From assembly GCF_900115625.1 (NCBI RefSeq), contig NZ_FOXD01000013.1, forward strand, positions 1 through 64,000: a stretch of 64,000 bases of DNA, in the 5' to 3' direction. How positions within the stretch are numbered: position 1 is the stretch's first letter; each line of letters opens with the position of its first letter. The translations under genes and the position numbers were made by a program. The notes below the pieces were generated by a model. It was not told where the DNA came from. It saw nothing but the letters and a program-made list of their open reading frames with translations, and did not search any database. The stretch is from Salibacterium halotolerans (GTDB lineage Bacteria > Bacillota > Bacilli > Bacillales > Marinococcaceae). Shown piece by piece: positions 30,453-41,432 of this stretch.

Positions 30453-30480
30453 AAAAAGTCATGGTGGTATACCATGACTT
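30453..30480 (-). terminator. Intrinsic terminator of secD-secF
   Basis: On the minus strand AAGTCATGG and CCATGACTT form a nine-pair stem followed by TTTTT. Its first base pairs overlap the secF stop codon. Confidence 0.85.
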
Positions 30481-31429
30481 ACACTTCCGGTTCCATATCT
30501 TCCGTATCTTCTTTCTTCGGTTTGTTCCAGTTGCGCTGGATGCTTTTCCATTTCCAGGAGAGCCAGAGCTGGGACGCAAGGAACAGGGAAGAATACGTTC
30601 CCGCTACAAGACCGACAACAAGCGCAAACGAAAACGACCGAATGGCTTCGCCGCCGAACAGGAAGATGGCTCCCGCGGCGAATACGACCGTCAGCACGGT
30701 ATTAATCGAGCGGACAAGTGTCTGATTCAGGCTGAGATCAACCACTTCGGCAAGGTCGTCGAACGACGTGATTTCTTCCTTAAAGCTCATGTTCTCGCGT
30801 ATCCGGTCAAACGTCACTATCGTATCATTGATAGAGTAACCGACAATCGTGAGAACAGCTGCAATGAATGGAACGTTCACTTCAAACTGCACGATCGAAA
30901 ACACGACAATAATGAAAAACGCGTCATGCATCAGCGCAGCGATCGAAGCAAGCCCGTACCAGAATTCAAACCGTATCGTAACGTACAGTATAATGCCCAA
31001 AGAAGCAATCAGAACCGAAACGAGCGCGTTCATCGCAAGTTCCTCTCCAACCTGCGGGGAGACCGTGCTTACGTTTGGCTGCTGCCCGTACTGCTCGCCG
31101 AAATACGTCTGGATTTCCGCGATTTCATCCTGGGACAGCGTTCCGATAAAACTGGCATAAGCCAACTCGTTATTATCCCCGGCAAGTGTGATCTCATCCG
31201 GTTCATAACCGTCTCCGATGGAGGCGAACTGCTGCTCCACTTCGTCTGCGGTCAACGTATCGTTGGCAAGCACTTCCACTTTCGAACCGCTTTGAAAATC
31301 GATGCCGAGATTCAGACCGGCAGTGAAAAGCAGGATAATACCGGCTAAAAGGAATACCACAGAAAAGGTAAAAAACTTTTTCCTGTGTTTGACAAATGGA
31401 ATGGATCGTTTATTTTCACTGGGATTCAT
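30479..31429 (-). CDS. secF: Protein translocase subunit SecF
   Basis: SecF works with SecD and the proton motive force to pull proteins across the membrane after SecYEG. The 316-residue protein has six membrane segments and a first periplasmic-type domain (after LNLGIDFQSGSKVEV). The SecF signatures YSINDTIVTFDRIREN and LNQTLVRSINTVLTV are present. It starts 14 bases inside the 3' end of secD with AAAGGAG, so translation is coupled. In B. subtilis the two are a single fused SecDF; here they are separate genes. Confidence 0.96.
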   Translation of the reverse strand: MNPSENKRSIPFVKHRKKFFTFSVVFLLAGIILLFTAGLNLGIDFQSGSKVEVLANDTLTADEVEQQFASIGDGYEPDEITLAGDNNELAYASFIGTLSQDEIAEIQTYFGEQYGQQPNVSTVSPQVGEELAMNALVSVLIASLGIILYVTIRFEFWYGLASIAALMHDAFFIIVVFSIVQFEVNVPFIAAVLTIVGYSINDTIVTFDRIRENMSFKEEITSFDDLAEVVDLSLNQTLVRSINTVLTVVFAAGAIFLFGGEAIRSFSFALVVGLVAGTYSSLFLASQLWLSWKWKSIQRNWNKPKKEDTEDMEPEV

Positions 31430-32723
31430 GGATTTGATTCTCCTTTACACCGAACACCCGCGGTTTCTTGTTAAAGATTCTGCTCTGCACCCACAGGCCG
31501 AGCAGCAGTCTTGAGCCGAACACTGCCGTAAGAAAGCTTGTCAGAATGCTGACAATCAGCATAACGGCAAAACCCTGCACCGAACTTGTTCCGTAATAAA
31601 AGAGAACGCCGGCGGCAAGAATCGTTGTGATGTTGGCGTCCAGTATCGTAGACAGCGACCGTCTACTTCCCGCTTTAAAGGCGGATAAAATCGTTTTGCC
31701 GGTCTTGATCTCTTCCTTGATTCGTTCGTAGGTGATGATATTGGCGTCAACCGCCATCCCGACACCGAGAATCAAGGCCGCGATACCCGGAAGCGTGAGC
31801 ACACCCTGCATCCAGTTGAAGATGAGCAGCACAATGTAAATATAGGCGGACAACGTAACAGCCGCTATGATTCCCATAAATCGGTAGTAAGCAATCATAT
31901 ACGCAAGAATCAAGCCGATACCGATAAATCCGGCAAAAATCGTGTTATCCATGGCCTGCTCCCCAAGGGAGGCACTGACGGCATTCGAAGAAATCTCTTC
32001 CATATCCACCGGAAGCGATCCGGAGTTCAGAACCTCCGCCAGAAATTCCGCTTCCTGCACATCGAAATTCCCTTCGATTTGAATGTTCTGCCTGTAAAGC
32101 GGGTCGTCAACTACTGGAGCAGACAGATACTTCGGATCCTCTTTCTGAACTTCTTCTCTGAAGGAGTCTCCTTTTTCATAGTCGAGCCAGATGACAAGCC
32201 GGTTATTCGGGGAATCGTATTCGTTGATGATATTTTCTGTAACCTTTCCGAACTTATTGGAATCTTTCAGGGAGAGTGTAACAACCGGGTTATTTGCCTG
32301 GGTAAAACCGACACTTGCTCCGTTTTCCTGCAGAGCCTGACCGGTCAGTCTGACGTTATCATCTACGTCCCGGAAGCTCAGTTCCGCCTGCGTGGAGAGG
32401 AGTTCCCTTGCTTCCTGCTGATTTTCCACACCGGCAAGCTGCACCCGTATCCGGTTCTCTCCTTCGATCGTGATGTTGGGCTGCGATACACCGAGAACGT
32501 TTACCCTTTGGTTCAACGCACTGACGGTGGCCTGCATTGTTTCATCTGTGATTTCTTCTTCCCCTTCCTCAGCAGGCGAAACTTCATACAACACTTCAAA
32601 ACCGCCCTGTAAATCAAGCCCAAGATTGATTCCTTTGGCGGTTCCCATGACGGTCTGCGAAATCACGCCGGCCAGTCCAAGGATAATCACAAAAAACGTG
32701 ACAATTCTCCACTTCTTTATCAT
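31416..32723 (-). CDS. secD: Protein translocase subunit SecD
   Basis: This 435-residue protein has an N-terminal membrane helix, the GINLGLDLQGGFEVLYEV motif, and a large extracellular P1 region (about 40-255). Five more helices carry GVGMAVDANIITYERIKEE and the AGSRRSLSTILDANITT segment. It lacks the SecF half found in fused Bacillus SecDF. Leader and promoter lie upstream; a terminator-like hairpin in the leader may regulate it. AAGGAGG lies 11 bases before the ATG, with a closer GGAG. Confidence 0.96.
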   Translation of the reverse strand: MIKKWRIVTFFVIILGLAGVISQTVMGTAKGINLGLDLQGGFEVLYEVSPAEEGEEEITDETMQATVSALNQRVNVLGVSQPNITIEGENRIRVQLAGVENQQEARELLSTQAELSFRDVDDNVRLTGQALQENGASVGFTQANNPVVTLSLKDSNKFGKVTENIINEYDSPNNRLVIWLDYEKGDSFREEVQKEDPKYLSAPVVDDPLYRQNIQIEGNFDVQEAEFLAEVLNSGSLPVDMEEISSNAVSASLGEQAMDNTIFAGFIGIGLILAYMIAYYRFMGIIAAVTLSAYIYIVLLIFNWMQGVLTLPGIAALILGVGMAVDANIITYERIKEEIKTGKTILSAFKAGSRRSLSTILDANITTILAAGVLFYYGTSSVQGFAVMLIVSILTSFLTAVFGSRLLLGLWVQSRIFNKKPRVFGVKENQIHESQ

Positions 32724-32915
32724 GAACGCTCCATCCTCCTTCAGCCGTCATCCTTTTACAGATAAGCGGACCTCTCCCATTTTCCCGGCAGCGCGGGCAG
32801 CCTGGAGCGCAGGAAAAAAGCAGCTGCCGGGCGGATACTGCAGCTTCAGCAGCCGGGCGCTGCCAGGGAATACGGCTGATTATGTACAAATTTACCATGT
32901 GTCGCGTCAGCAACA
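32724..32915 (-). promoter_or_regulatory. secD leader with terminator-like hairpin
   Basis: This leader of about 190 bases carries an inner hairpin, AGCTGC..GCAGCT (32822-32845), followed by GC and six T residues (32814-32819), as in an intrinsic terminator. An eight-base GGCAGCGC (32857-32864) can pair perfectly with GCGCTGCC (32787-32794) on the far side of that hairpin and its T run. This gives a larger enclosing helix. The arrangement could be an attenuator, but no known riboswitch motif was recognised. Confidence 0.5.
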
Positions 32916-32920
32916 GGTTA

Positions 32921-32950
32921 ATTATACTGATGCATTTTCTGTCATGTCAA
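32921..32950 (-). promoter_or_regulatory. Sigma-A promoter of secD-secF
   Basis: On the minus strand TTGACA (32945-32950), 18 bases and TATAAT (32921-32926): both boxes are consensus. The -35 abuts the comN stop codon. Confidence 0.88.
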
Positions 32951-33271
32951 ATGACGGTCCGATGAACTGCCTGTCTCTATATCCTCCAAAAGCTCTCCCA
33001 AAGCCGTTTCTGAAGAATACAGCGATGCACTTTCTTTATAGGAAGCAATGGTGACATCATTCATGTAGTCACGAATGGATAAATGCATCACCGCCTGAAC
33101 GAGCGCGTGTATCCGGAGACTGACTTCCTGTTTCTGCAGTTTTTTCATAGCAAGGGCCCATATATCCTCTTTCTTCACACTCGTATATCCAAACTGGTGA
33201 AACTCTTCCATTTTGCTTATCAGCGCCGGCTCTACATCTTCTTTCCACACTTCAAACGGCCCGGTATTCAT
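32942..33271 (-). CDS. comN: ComN-type post-transcriptional regulator (YrzD)
   Basis: This 109-residue helical protein matches the ComN family (FHQFGYTSVKKEDIWALAMKKL, SIRDYMNDVTIASYKE). In B. subtilis ComN promotes accumulation of comE mRNA and is placed at poles and septa by DivIVA. It lies between spoVB and secD, as in B. subtilis. AGGAGG precedes the ATG at 33271 by nine bases; further upstream in-frame ATG codons lack a site. Confidence 0.88.
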   Translation of the reverse strand: MNTGPFEVWKEDVEPALISKMEEFHQFGYTSVKKEDIWALAMKKLQKQEVSLRIHALVQAVMHLSIRDYMNDVTIASYKESASLYSSETALGELLEDIETGSSSDRHLT

Positions 33272-33300
33272 CTTTTTGTTCCTCCTGTTTTGCAAAGTTG

Positions 33301-33330
33301 TCATGCTCGTCCCAGGGCTTTGCATATAAA
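33301..33330 (+). promoter_or_regulatory. Candidate sigma-E promoter of spoVB
   Basis: TCATGCT (33301-33307), 15 bases and CATATAAA (33323-33330) resemble the mother-cell sigma-E consensus (about ATA and CATACAnT) with mismatches in both boxes. spoVB is a mother-cell gene in B. subtilis, so the context fits. The match alone is modest. Confidence 0.4.
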
Positions 33331-33387
33331 TGAAAGCACGTATTGGTTTTTACAGCAGCTTGATTTTCTCGGAAGGCAGGGCAGCAC

Positions 33388-34929
33388 ATGCAGACACGTA
33401 CTTTCATTAAAGGGACTATTATATTAATAGCAGCAGGGCTCGCGACCCGTATCCTCGGTTTTATTAACCGCATTGTCACCGCGAACATTCTCGGTGCGGA
33501 AGGAATCGGGTTGTATAACATGGCCTTTCCTACGCTGCTTTTAATTATAACTTTAACACAACTCGGGCTTCCTGTGGCGATCTCTAAATTAACAGCAGAG
33601 GCCGTTCCAAAAAAAGACACCCGGAAAATGAAGCAGATTCTCGTCATTTCCCTGACCGTCACCGGTGTGTTGAGTGTGTTGTTTACGATTCTTTTAGTAT
33701 GGAGCGCTTCGTTCTTTGCCGAATACTTCGTCACCGATGAACGGGCGCTTTATTCTCTTCTTGCGATTACTCCCATCATACCGGCAGCAGCCGTTTCGGC
33801 AGTACTGCGCGGGTATTTCCAGGGAAAACAGAATATGAAACCGACCGCGATGTCCCAGGTGATTGAGCAGATCGTGCGGATTTCTTTAGTGGCTGTGTGT
33901 ACGAATGCTCTTCTTCCTTACGGCCTGGAATTTGCTGCGGCAGGAGCGATGCTTTCGGTTGCTGCCGGTGAAGGTGCCTCTCTTTTGTATTTAATGCGGC
34001 GCTTCACCTATGATAAACCACTTCCGCTGCGGCGTCGTTTTTTCCACTCCCTGAAAAGTGGAGGTCCCGTCTTTCAGGATTTGATGACCGTCGCCCTGCC
34101 TGCTACCGGCAGCCGGCTCGTCGGTTCTGTAACGCTGTTTATGGAACCGATCATCATCGCCCACAGTCTTGCCCTCGCTGGATACGCCACCGCTGCTGCC
34201 ACAGCCCAGTACGGGGAGCTGAGCGGGTTTGTCATTCCCCTGCTGCTGCTTCCAACGTTTATCACACACTCGTTTTCTGTGTCACTCGTTCCCGCCGTCA
34301 GTGAGGCAGCTGCTGCAAAAGATTACGGTATGATACAAAGAAGACTCCGGCAGACACTGCGCACGGGGCTGATAGCAGGGAGTTTCTGCGCCTGTTTTCT
34401 GTTTGTCTTTGCCCGGCCGATCATGGATGTTATGTATGATTCCCCGGAGAGTGCTTACCTGCTGCAGATCATGGCGCCTTTCAGCTTGTTTTTGTACATG
34501 CAGGGACCGCTGCAGGCTGTACTGCAGGGATTGAACCTTGCCAGAACTGCCATGTTCAATACGTTGTCCGGTGCAATCATCAAAATGAGTCTGCTGTTTC
34601 TTTTTACGTCGCAGCCTGCACTGGGCATCAGCGGTGCCGCTCTTGCTATTGCTGTCAACATGGTCCTTGTGACCCTGCTCCATTTCAGGGTCGTAACAAA
34701 AGCCGCCGGATTGATTCTGGAAGGAAAAGCAGTGCTTTTCATCCCGGCTGCGGCCGCATGCTCCGTATTTGGAATCAACGCTCTTCTTACGCCGTTTGAG
34801 CAGACACATCCACAAATTATTCAGTTAACCACCGCGACCGCGGGAGCCGGACTGATTTTTGCGATTCTGTTATGGACAGCTGGATTTTTCAAGTGGTCGT
34901 ACTGGAGAAAAATTTCTTCCATGCGTTAG
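33388..34929 (+). CDS. spoVB: Stage V sporulation protein B (MATE/PST family flippase)
   Basis: SpoVB is a multi-pass lipid-linked precursor flippase of the MOP superfamily needed for spore cortex formation. The 513-residue protein has about 14 hydrophobic segments, starting FIKGTIILIAAGLATRILGF. It also has the conserved GAEGIGLYNMAFP and AVLRGYFQGKQNMKPTA. Length and position beside comN and secDF match B. subtilis spoVB. The ribosome binding site is weak (GGAAGG or AGGGC). The gene ends in a four-base overlap with the converging yrbG. Confidence 0.93.
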   Translation: MQTRTFIKGTIILIAAGLATRILGFINRIVTANILGAEGIGLYNMAFPTLLLIITLTQLGLPVAISKLTAEAVPKKDTRKMKQILVISLTVTGVLSVLFTILLVWSASFFAEYFVTDERALYSLLAITPIIPAAAVSAVLRGYFQGKQNMKPTAMSQVIEQIVRISLVAVCTNALLPYGLEFAAAGAMLSVAAGEGASLLYLMRRFTYDKPLPLRRRFFHSLKSGGPVFQDLMTVALPATGSRLVGSVTLFMEPIIIAHSLALAGYATAAATAQYGELSGFVIPLLLLPTFITHSFSVSLVPAVSEAAAAKDYGMIQRRLRQTLRTGLIAGSFCACFLFVFARPIMDVMYDSPESAYLLQIMAPFSLFLYMQGPLQAVLQGLNLARTAMFNTLSGAIIKMSLLFLFTSQPALGISGAALAIAVNMVLVTLLHFRVVTKAAGLILEGKAVLFIPAAAACSVFGINALLTPFEQTHPQIIQLTTATAGAGLIFAILLWTAGFFKWSYWRKISSMR

Positions 34930-35573
34930 TCATTTTTCTCATCAATATACAACACACCGTTTTCCTGAAGCACGCAGTAGGAAACATTTTTCACATAGTC
35001 AATTCCCGCTTTATGAAGTTCGCGCCGCAGCCACATTTCATCTTTTCCGGATTTCATGAGATGTTCCCAATGAATATGGCCGTCAATGATAAAAGGAAGC
35101 GGATAGGACAACTCTTCCGCTTCTTCGTTTTTTTCAAACACAGACAATTCCCCCGACGGTTCCAGAATGGCAAATTCCACGTCGGAAACGTCCTTTATGT
35201 CTTTCTGCCGGATCTGCATCAACAGATCATCAAAATTGTAGCGCTGCTTTTTCATCGCTTTTTCGTCTATGTTCCCATCCCGGATAAGGACCGTCGGACG
35301 GCCGTCCAGAATGTGGCGCATCCGTTCGCTTTTGAGAGACCACCACGCAAGAACGATCTGCAGGAGGGACAACACGATTATCGGGGCAAATGCCTTGATA
35401 TAGGAAACATCCGTATCTTCCACCGAAACAACGGCAAGTTCGGCAATCATGATTGAAATGACAAAATCAAGCACCGACAATTCACCGATCTCGCGTTTTC
35501 CCATCATTCGAAGGACAATCAGAAGAAAAAAGTAAACGACGATTGTCCGAAGCACCATCGTCCATATTTCCAC
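34926..35573 (-). CDS. yrbG: DUF421 membrane protein (YrbG/YetF type)
   Basis: This 215-residue protein has three N-terminal membrane helices, with the family motif LRMMGKREIGELSVLDFVISIMI split around helices 1 and 2. A cytoplasmic domain with ERMRHILDGRPTVLIRDG and DDLLMQIRQKDI follows. YetF-type proteins of spores affect germination in some species; YrbG's role is unknown. An ATG at 35582 touches the AAGGTGG site, so the in-frame GTG at 35573, nine bases past it, is preferred and aligns with B. subtilis YrbG. Confidence 0.9.
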   Translation of the reverse strand: MEIWTMVLRTIVVYFFLLIVLRMMGKREIGELSVLDFVISIMIAELAVVSVEDTDVSYIKAFAPIIVLSLLQIVLAWWSLKSERMRHILDGRPTVLIRDGNIDEKAMKKQRYNFDDLLMQIRQKDIKDVSDVEFAILEPSGELSVFEKNEEAEELSYPLPFIIDGHIHWEHLMKSGKDEMWLRRELHKAGIDYVKNVSYCVLQENGVLYIDEKND

Positions 35574-35642
35574 GCTATTCATCCACCTTTGCTTGACTGT
35601 GCCTCCTTTAGTATAGCCTGTACTTTTTTTTCCATGTATGTG

Positions 35643-36938
35643 TTAATAAAACAATAGATAGCGGAAGTAGATATAAATCGTGGAAACGACGAGAGAGACA
35701 ATGGCGGCGGGCATGCCGATTTTCAGGAAGTCCATATAACTGAACCCATGTCCGGCCTTTTTAGCCAGTCCGGCTACGATCACATTCGCTGTCGCCCCGA
35801 TCAGGGTGGCATTTCCCCCGAGACACGCACCAAGAGCGAGTGCCCACCAGATCGGCCGCAGATCACCGATGCCGTACCCTTCCATTTCCAAAATGACAGG
35901 AATCATGGCTGCCACAAACGGAATGTTGTCCACAAAGCCGGAAACAATCCCTGAAATCCACAGCATGGATAAAGAGGTGGCTGTCATCTCCCCTTCCGTC
36001 ATAAAAATCAGACCACGTGCGAGCTCTTCCAGCAGACCTGTTTCTTCGAGGCCGCCGACGAGCATAAAAAGCCCGCCGAAAAAGAAAACGGTCGTCCATT
36101 CCATCCGCTGAAACACCTTCTCAGGATCTGCCTCTTCTCTTGTTAAAAAAAGCAGCAGCAGAGCGCCGGCCATCGCAATCGCCGTAATTTCCATCCGTAG
36201 CAGCGGCTGCATCATAAAAGCACAGATCGTGAGGACAAGCACGGCTCCGGATTTATACAGCAGGTTTTTATCGGTCACATAATCGGAGGCATCCAGTTTC
36301 TGCAGCTGCTGCCGGATCTCTGATCGTCTTTGTGCTTTCCACTCGCTCCGGTAATAATAAATGAGTCCGGCCGTAACAAGCAGAAAAATAACCAATGCCG
36401 GCGGTCCGAGGTGCAGCAGAAAATCATTGAACGTCAATCCCGCGGCCGCCTGTCCGATCATCAGATTCGGCGGATCTCCTATCAATGTAGCGGTGCCGCC
36501 GATGTTGGACGTGACGATAACCGCCATTAAAAAAGGAACCGGCTTCAGCTGCAGCATATTCGTAAGCGTAAAGACAACCGGTGTCACGAGCAGAACGGTC
36601 GTTACATTATTTAAAAACGCCGAACCAACCGCTGTCAGCACAGACAACAGAAAGAGCAGCGGCATTGGTTTTCCCTGTACAAGCTGTGCCGTTTTGACAG
36701 AGGCGTACTCAAACATGCCGCTCTGGCTTGTAATGGAGACGATGATCATCATCGACAGGAGAAGAATAATCGTGTGCCAGTCTATGTAGCGGAAGAAAAC
36801 AAGCTGCAAATCCAGTATCCCGAAGACGACCATCAAAAGACCGCCTGAACATGCCACCAGCACACGGTCTCCTTTCTCCGCCATGAGCAGAGCATAACTG
36901 ATGATAAAAATCGTTACGGCAGGGAGAACGTCTTCCAC
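35643..36938 (-). CDS. ArsB/NhaD (SLC13-like) family ion permease
   Basis: This 431-residue integral membrane protein has about 11 helices. Family landmarks are NNVTTVLLVTPVVFTL, GGTATLIGDPPNLMIG, SGFVDNIPFVAAMIP and GGNATLIGATANVIVAG. Members move arsenite, sodium/proton or dicarboxylates; the substrate is not readable, and no ars regulator is nearby. I chose the GTG at 36938 (MEDVLPAVTIF) because AAGGTGG lies eight bases before it. The frame stays open far upstream, antisense to yrzE, which is not part of the gene. It is transcribed away from yrzE. Confidence 0.88.
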   Translation of the reverse strand: MEDVLPAVTIFIISYALLMAEKGDRVLVACSGGLLMVVFGILDLQLVFFRYIDWHTIILLLSMMIIVSITSQSGMFEYASVKTAQLVQGKPMPLLFLLSVLTAVGSAFLNNVTTVLLVTPVVFTLTNMLQLKPVPFLMAVIVTSNIGGTATLIGDPPNLMIGQAAAGLTFNDFLLHLGPPALVIFLLVTAGLIYYYRSEWKAQRRSEIRQQLQKLDASDYVTDKNLLYKSGAVLVLTICAFMMQPLLRMEITAIAMAGALLLLFLTREEADPEKVFQRMEWTTVFFFGGLFMLVGGLEETGLLEELARGLIFMTEGEMTATSLSMLWISGIVSGFVDNIPFVAAMIPVILEMEGYGIGDLRPIWWALALGACLGGNATLIGATANVIVAGLAKKAGHGFSYMDFLKIGMPAAIVSLVVSTIYIYFRYLLFY

Positions 36939-37092
36939 GAGAGCGACCACCTTTTTCACGGTTTGTACAAGTTTATGAAACACCTCCTGCAGTTTGAACA
37001 CAAAAATCCGAATTCTGTTTTTTTGATATGTTTGTCTTCTATTTCCGCCACGTTTTCCATAAGCATGAAACAAAGCAAAGGAGGAGAGGAAA

Positions 37093-37467
37093 ATGGAAGG
37101 AACAGGGAAGATCCGTGGAGCCGGAACCGGCATGATGATTATTGTCGGCATGCTGCTCGTCTCAGGTTTGGTGACGGCCACCATCCTTCGCTTCACATCG
37201 GTGTCTGAGGACTCTGTACGCTGGCTTCTATTGATAACCGCTATGATCAGTTTTTTTACAGGCGGGCTTTTTGCAGGAAGAAAAACAAAAGAGAAAGGAA
37301 TGATGACCGGAGCCATTTCCGCGGCCGGTATGCTGCTGCTGTTTACCCTGCTTGAATATCTGGGGTTTGACAGTACCATCAGCGGCGGGCAGCTTCTGTA
37401 TTTCGCTGCATTCGCGGCATGTGCTGCTTTCGGGGGAGTGATCGGCGTTCATTCCGCTTCCCGGTGA
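37093..37467 (+). CDS. yrzE: TIGR04086 family membrane protein (YrzE)
   Basis: This 124-residue protein has four predicted membrane segments (MMIIVGMLLVSGLVTATIL, WLLLITAMISFFTGGLFAG, and two in the C-terminal half). This is the layout of the TIGR04086/YrzE family of unknown function. In B. subtilis yrzE lies between yajC and yrbG; here it is inverted relative to yajC and separated from yrbG by the permease. A GGAGG site lies eight bases before the ATG, and a very strong terminator follows. Confidence 0.85.
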   Translation: MEGTGKIRGAGTGMMIIVGMLLVSGLVTATILRFTSVSEDSVRWLLLITAMISFFTGGLFAGRKTKEKGMMTGAISAAGMLLLFTLLEYLGFDSTISGGQLLYFAAFAACAAFGGVIGVHSASR

Positions 37468-37504
37468 CAAAGATGGACATACCGGACGGACCCTCCACGT
37501 AAAT

Positions 37505-37552
37505 AAGAACGCTTCCGACTATCATGTATGATAGTCGGAAGCGTTCTTTTTT
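37505..37552 (+). terminator. Strong intrinsic terminator of yrzE
   Basis: Two perfect 20-base arms (37505-37524 and 37529-37548) with a TGTA loop are followed by a T run. On the other strand the tail is TTATTT, so it may also weakly end minus-strand transcripts from yajC. Confidence 0.92.
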
Positions 37553-37633
37553 GGCCGGAGACTGCTATGTCACCGTCTCTTTCTTTATGAAGCCTATGCG
37601 TATTACAAAAGCTGTCGCTTATGTAAGCGGCCG

Positions 37634-37897
37634 CTAATCTTCATTGACGACTTCTCTGACGGAGTTGCGGTCAAACGTCAGTTTATTGTCATCGTCCACG
37701 GCAATCACGATTTTATTTTCATCAATGGCGTCGATTGTACCATGCATCCCGCCGATCGTAATAATACGGTCGCCTTTCTGCATATTCGCATGCATTTCCT
37801 TAATCTGCTTCTGCCGCTTCTGCTGCGGACGAATCAGCAGGAAATAGAAAATCGCGGCCATCAATATGAGCATAATTATTGGTGATAGTGATCCCAT
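37634..37897 (-). CDS. yajC: Preprotein translocase subunit YajC
   Basis: YajC is a small accessory membrane protein of the SecDF complex. The 87-residue protein has one membrane helix (about 5-22), then the typical RPQQKRQKQIKEMHANMQKGDRI and a small beta domain. It lies after tgt, as in most bacteria, and AAGGAGGGG precedes the ATG. A small CGCTTA/TAAGCG hairpin just past the stop may be a weak terminator. Confidence 0.95.
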   Translation of the reverse strand: MGSLSPIIMLILMAAIFYFLLIRPQQKRQKQIKEMHANMQKGDRIITIGGMHGTIDAIDENKIVIAVDDDNKLTFDRNSVREVVNED

Positions 37898-37957
37898 TAT
37901 TCCCCTCCTTCCATTACTTCCCTATAAAACAGGCTAACACAAAACCTGAAGGATAAG

Positions 37958-40134
<2,177 letters not shown>

Positions 40135-40187
40135 TTTCTTTCATACCTCACTTTTGTCTCTCCATACACGGCTTGAACAGCACTGGT

Positions 40188-40406
40188 CTACCGAAAACGT
40201 CCAATGATATAAAACACCAGGGACAGAATGATGCTTACGACGATACACGTGACGATCGGGAAGTAAAAGCTCGTGTTTTCGTTTTTTATAATAATATCGC
40301 CCGGCAGTCTGCCAAGCGGAATATACTTTCCACCTACCTGCCAGATCAGACCTGTAAGAACGAGCACGATCCCGAGGCCGATAAGGAGTTTGGGGATATC
40401 ATTCAC
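40188..40406 (-). CDS. DUF2905 family small membrane protein
   Basis: This 72-residue protein has two membrane helices ([16 protein letters not shown] and [19 protein letters not shown]) with the conserved [10 protein letters not shown] between them. That is the DUF2905 pattern; its function is unknown. The start is a GTG at 40406, seven bases after GGAGGTG, overlapping the ruvB stop by eight bases, so it is coupled to ruvB. The longer upstream frame lies within ruvB. Confidence 0.88.
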   Translation of the reverse strand: MNDIPKLLIGLGIVLVLTGLIWQVGGKYIPLGRLPGDIIIKNENTSFYFPIVTCIVVSIILSLVFYIIGRFR

Positions 40407-41403
40407 GGTCCGGCACCTCCAGCTGGAGATGTTCATAGACCAGGTTTGTCACCATCCGGCCTCTCGGGGTGCGGACGAGAAAACCAATCTGCATTAAGTA
40501 GGGCTCGTATACATCTTCGAGCGTGCTCGCTTCCTCCCCGATGGAGGCGGCGACAGCTTCAACCCCCACCGGGCCGCCGCGGAATTTCGTAATAATGGTG
40601 TGAAGAAGCTGGTGGTCAATGTCATCGAGACCGAGTCTGTCCACCTGCAGGTTCTCAAGTGCTGAGTCCGCTTCTTCAAGCGATATCGAATCTGCTCCTT
40701 TCACCTGTGCAAAGTCGCGGACCCGGCGCAGCAGACGGTTTGCCACTCTCGGTGTCCCGCGGGACCGTCTCGCCATTTCAAGAGCGGCCTGTTCTTCTAC
40801 GGCAACCCCCATCATATCACCGCTGCGGGTTACAATGCGTGATAAGTCCTCTTCATTGTAATATTCGAGTCTGGAGTGCACGCCGAAACGATCACGAAGC
40901 GGAGAAGAAAGCATCCCCGCTCTCGTCGTCGCTCCGATTAATGTAAAAGGGGGAAGGTCGAGCCGGACAGACCGCGCCGTTGACTCTTTTCCGATAATAA
41001 TATCAATACAGAAATCCTCCATCGCCGGGTACAGCACTTCCTCCACCGAGCGTGGAAGCCGGTGGATTTCGTCAATAAACAGAACATCCCCCGGTTCCAG
41101 GGCGGTCAAAACAGCAGCCAGATCACCCGGTTTTTCCACTGCCGGCCCGGAAGTCGTACGGATGTGCACCCCCATTTCCTGTGCAATAATCATGGCCAAG
41201 GTGGTTTTTCCAAGACCCGGAGGTCCGTATAGAAGGACATGGTCCAGACTTTCCTCCCGCATTTTCGCCGCTTCAATGAATACTTCCAGGTTGTCTTTCA
41301 CTTTTTTCTGGCCGATGTATTGGCTGAAATCAAGCGGCCGTATGCTGTTTTCGGCGGCATCGTCTTCCGCGTATGCCGATTGGGATACGACTCGTTCTTC
41401 CAT
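40399..41403 (-). CDS. ruvB: Holliday junction branch migration helicase RuvB
   Basis: RuvB is the AAA+ motor that drives branch migration with RuvA. The 334-residue protein has Walker [10 protein letters not shown] (60-68), Walker [10 protein letters not shown], sensor 1 GATTRAGML and the arginine-finger region [16 protein letters not shown]-terminal winged helix ends in [11 protein letters not shown]. It follows ruvA by 29 bases, with AGGTGG about ten bases before the ATG. The LexA-type box before ruvA should control both. Confidence 0.97.
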   Translation of the reverse strand: MEERVVSQSAYAEDDAAENSIRPLDFSQYIGQKKVKDNLEVFIEAAKMREESLDHVLLYGPPGLGKTTLAMIIAQEMGVHIRTTSGPAVEKPGDLAAVLTALEPGDVLFIDEIHRLPRSVEEVLYPAMEDFCIDIIIGKESTARSVRLDLPPFTLIGATTRAGMLSSPLRDRFGVHSRLEYYNEEDLSRIVTRSGDMMGVAVEEQAALEMARRSRGTPRVANRLLRRVRDFAQVKGADSISLEEADSALENLQVDRLGLDDIDHQLLHTIITKFRGGPVGVEAVAASIGEEASTLEDVYEPYLMQIGFLVRTPRGRMVTNLVYEHLQLEVPDRE

Positions 41404-41432
41404 GATTGAAGCACCACCTGCTGCTTATCAGT

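Noticed and set aside
30431-31348. Long plus-strand open frame opposite secF
   Set aside because: Antisense to a complete secF with no recognisable protein features; it starts in the secF terminator.
32614-32913. Leader peptide frame overlapping the secD start (99 codons)
   Set aside because: No Shine-Dalgarno, no signal or membrane segment, and it continues out of frame deep into secD; an arrest peptide is not supported.
36939-37379. N-terminal extension of the ArsB/NhaD permease
   Set aside because: The open frame runs antisense through yrzE and lacks membrane-protein character; the GTG at 36938 with a good ribosome site gives the normal family length.
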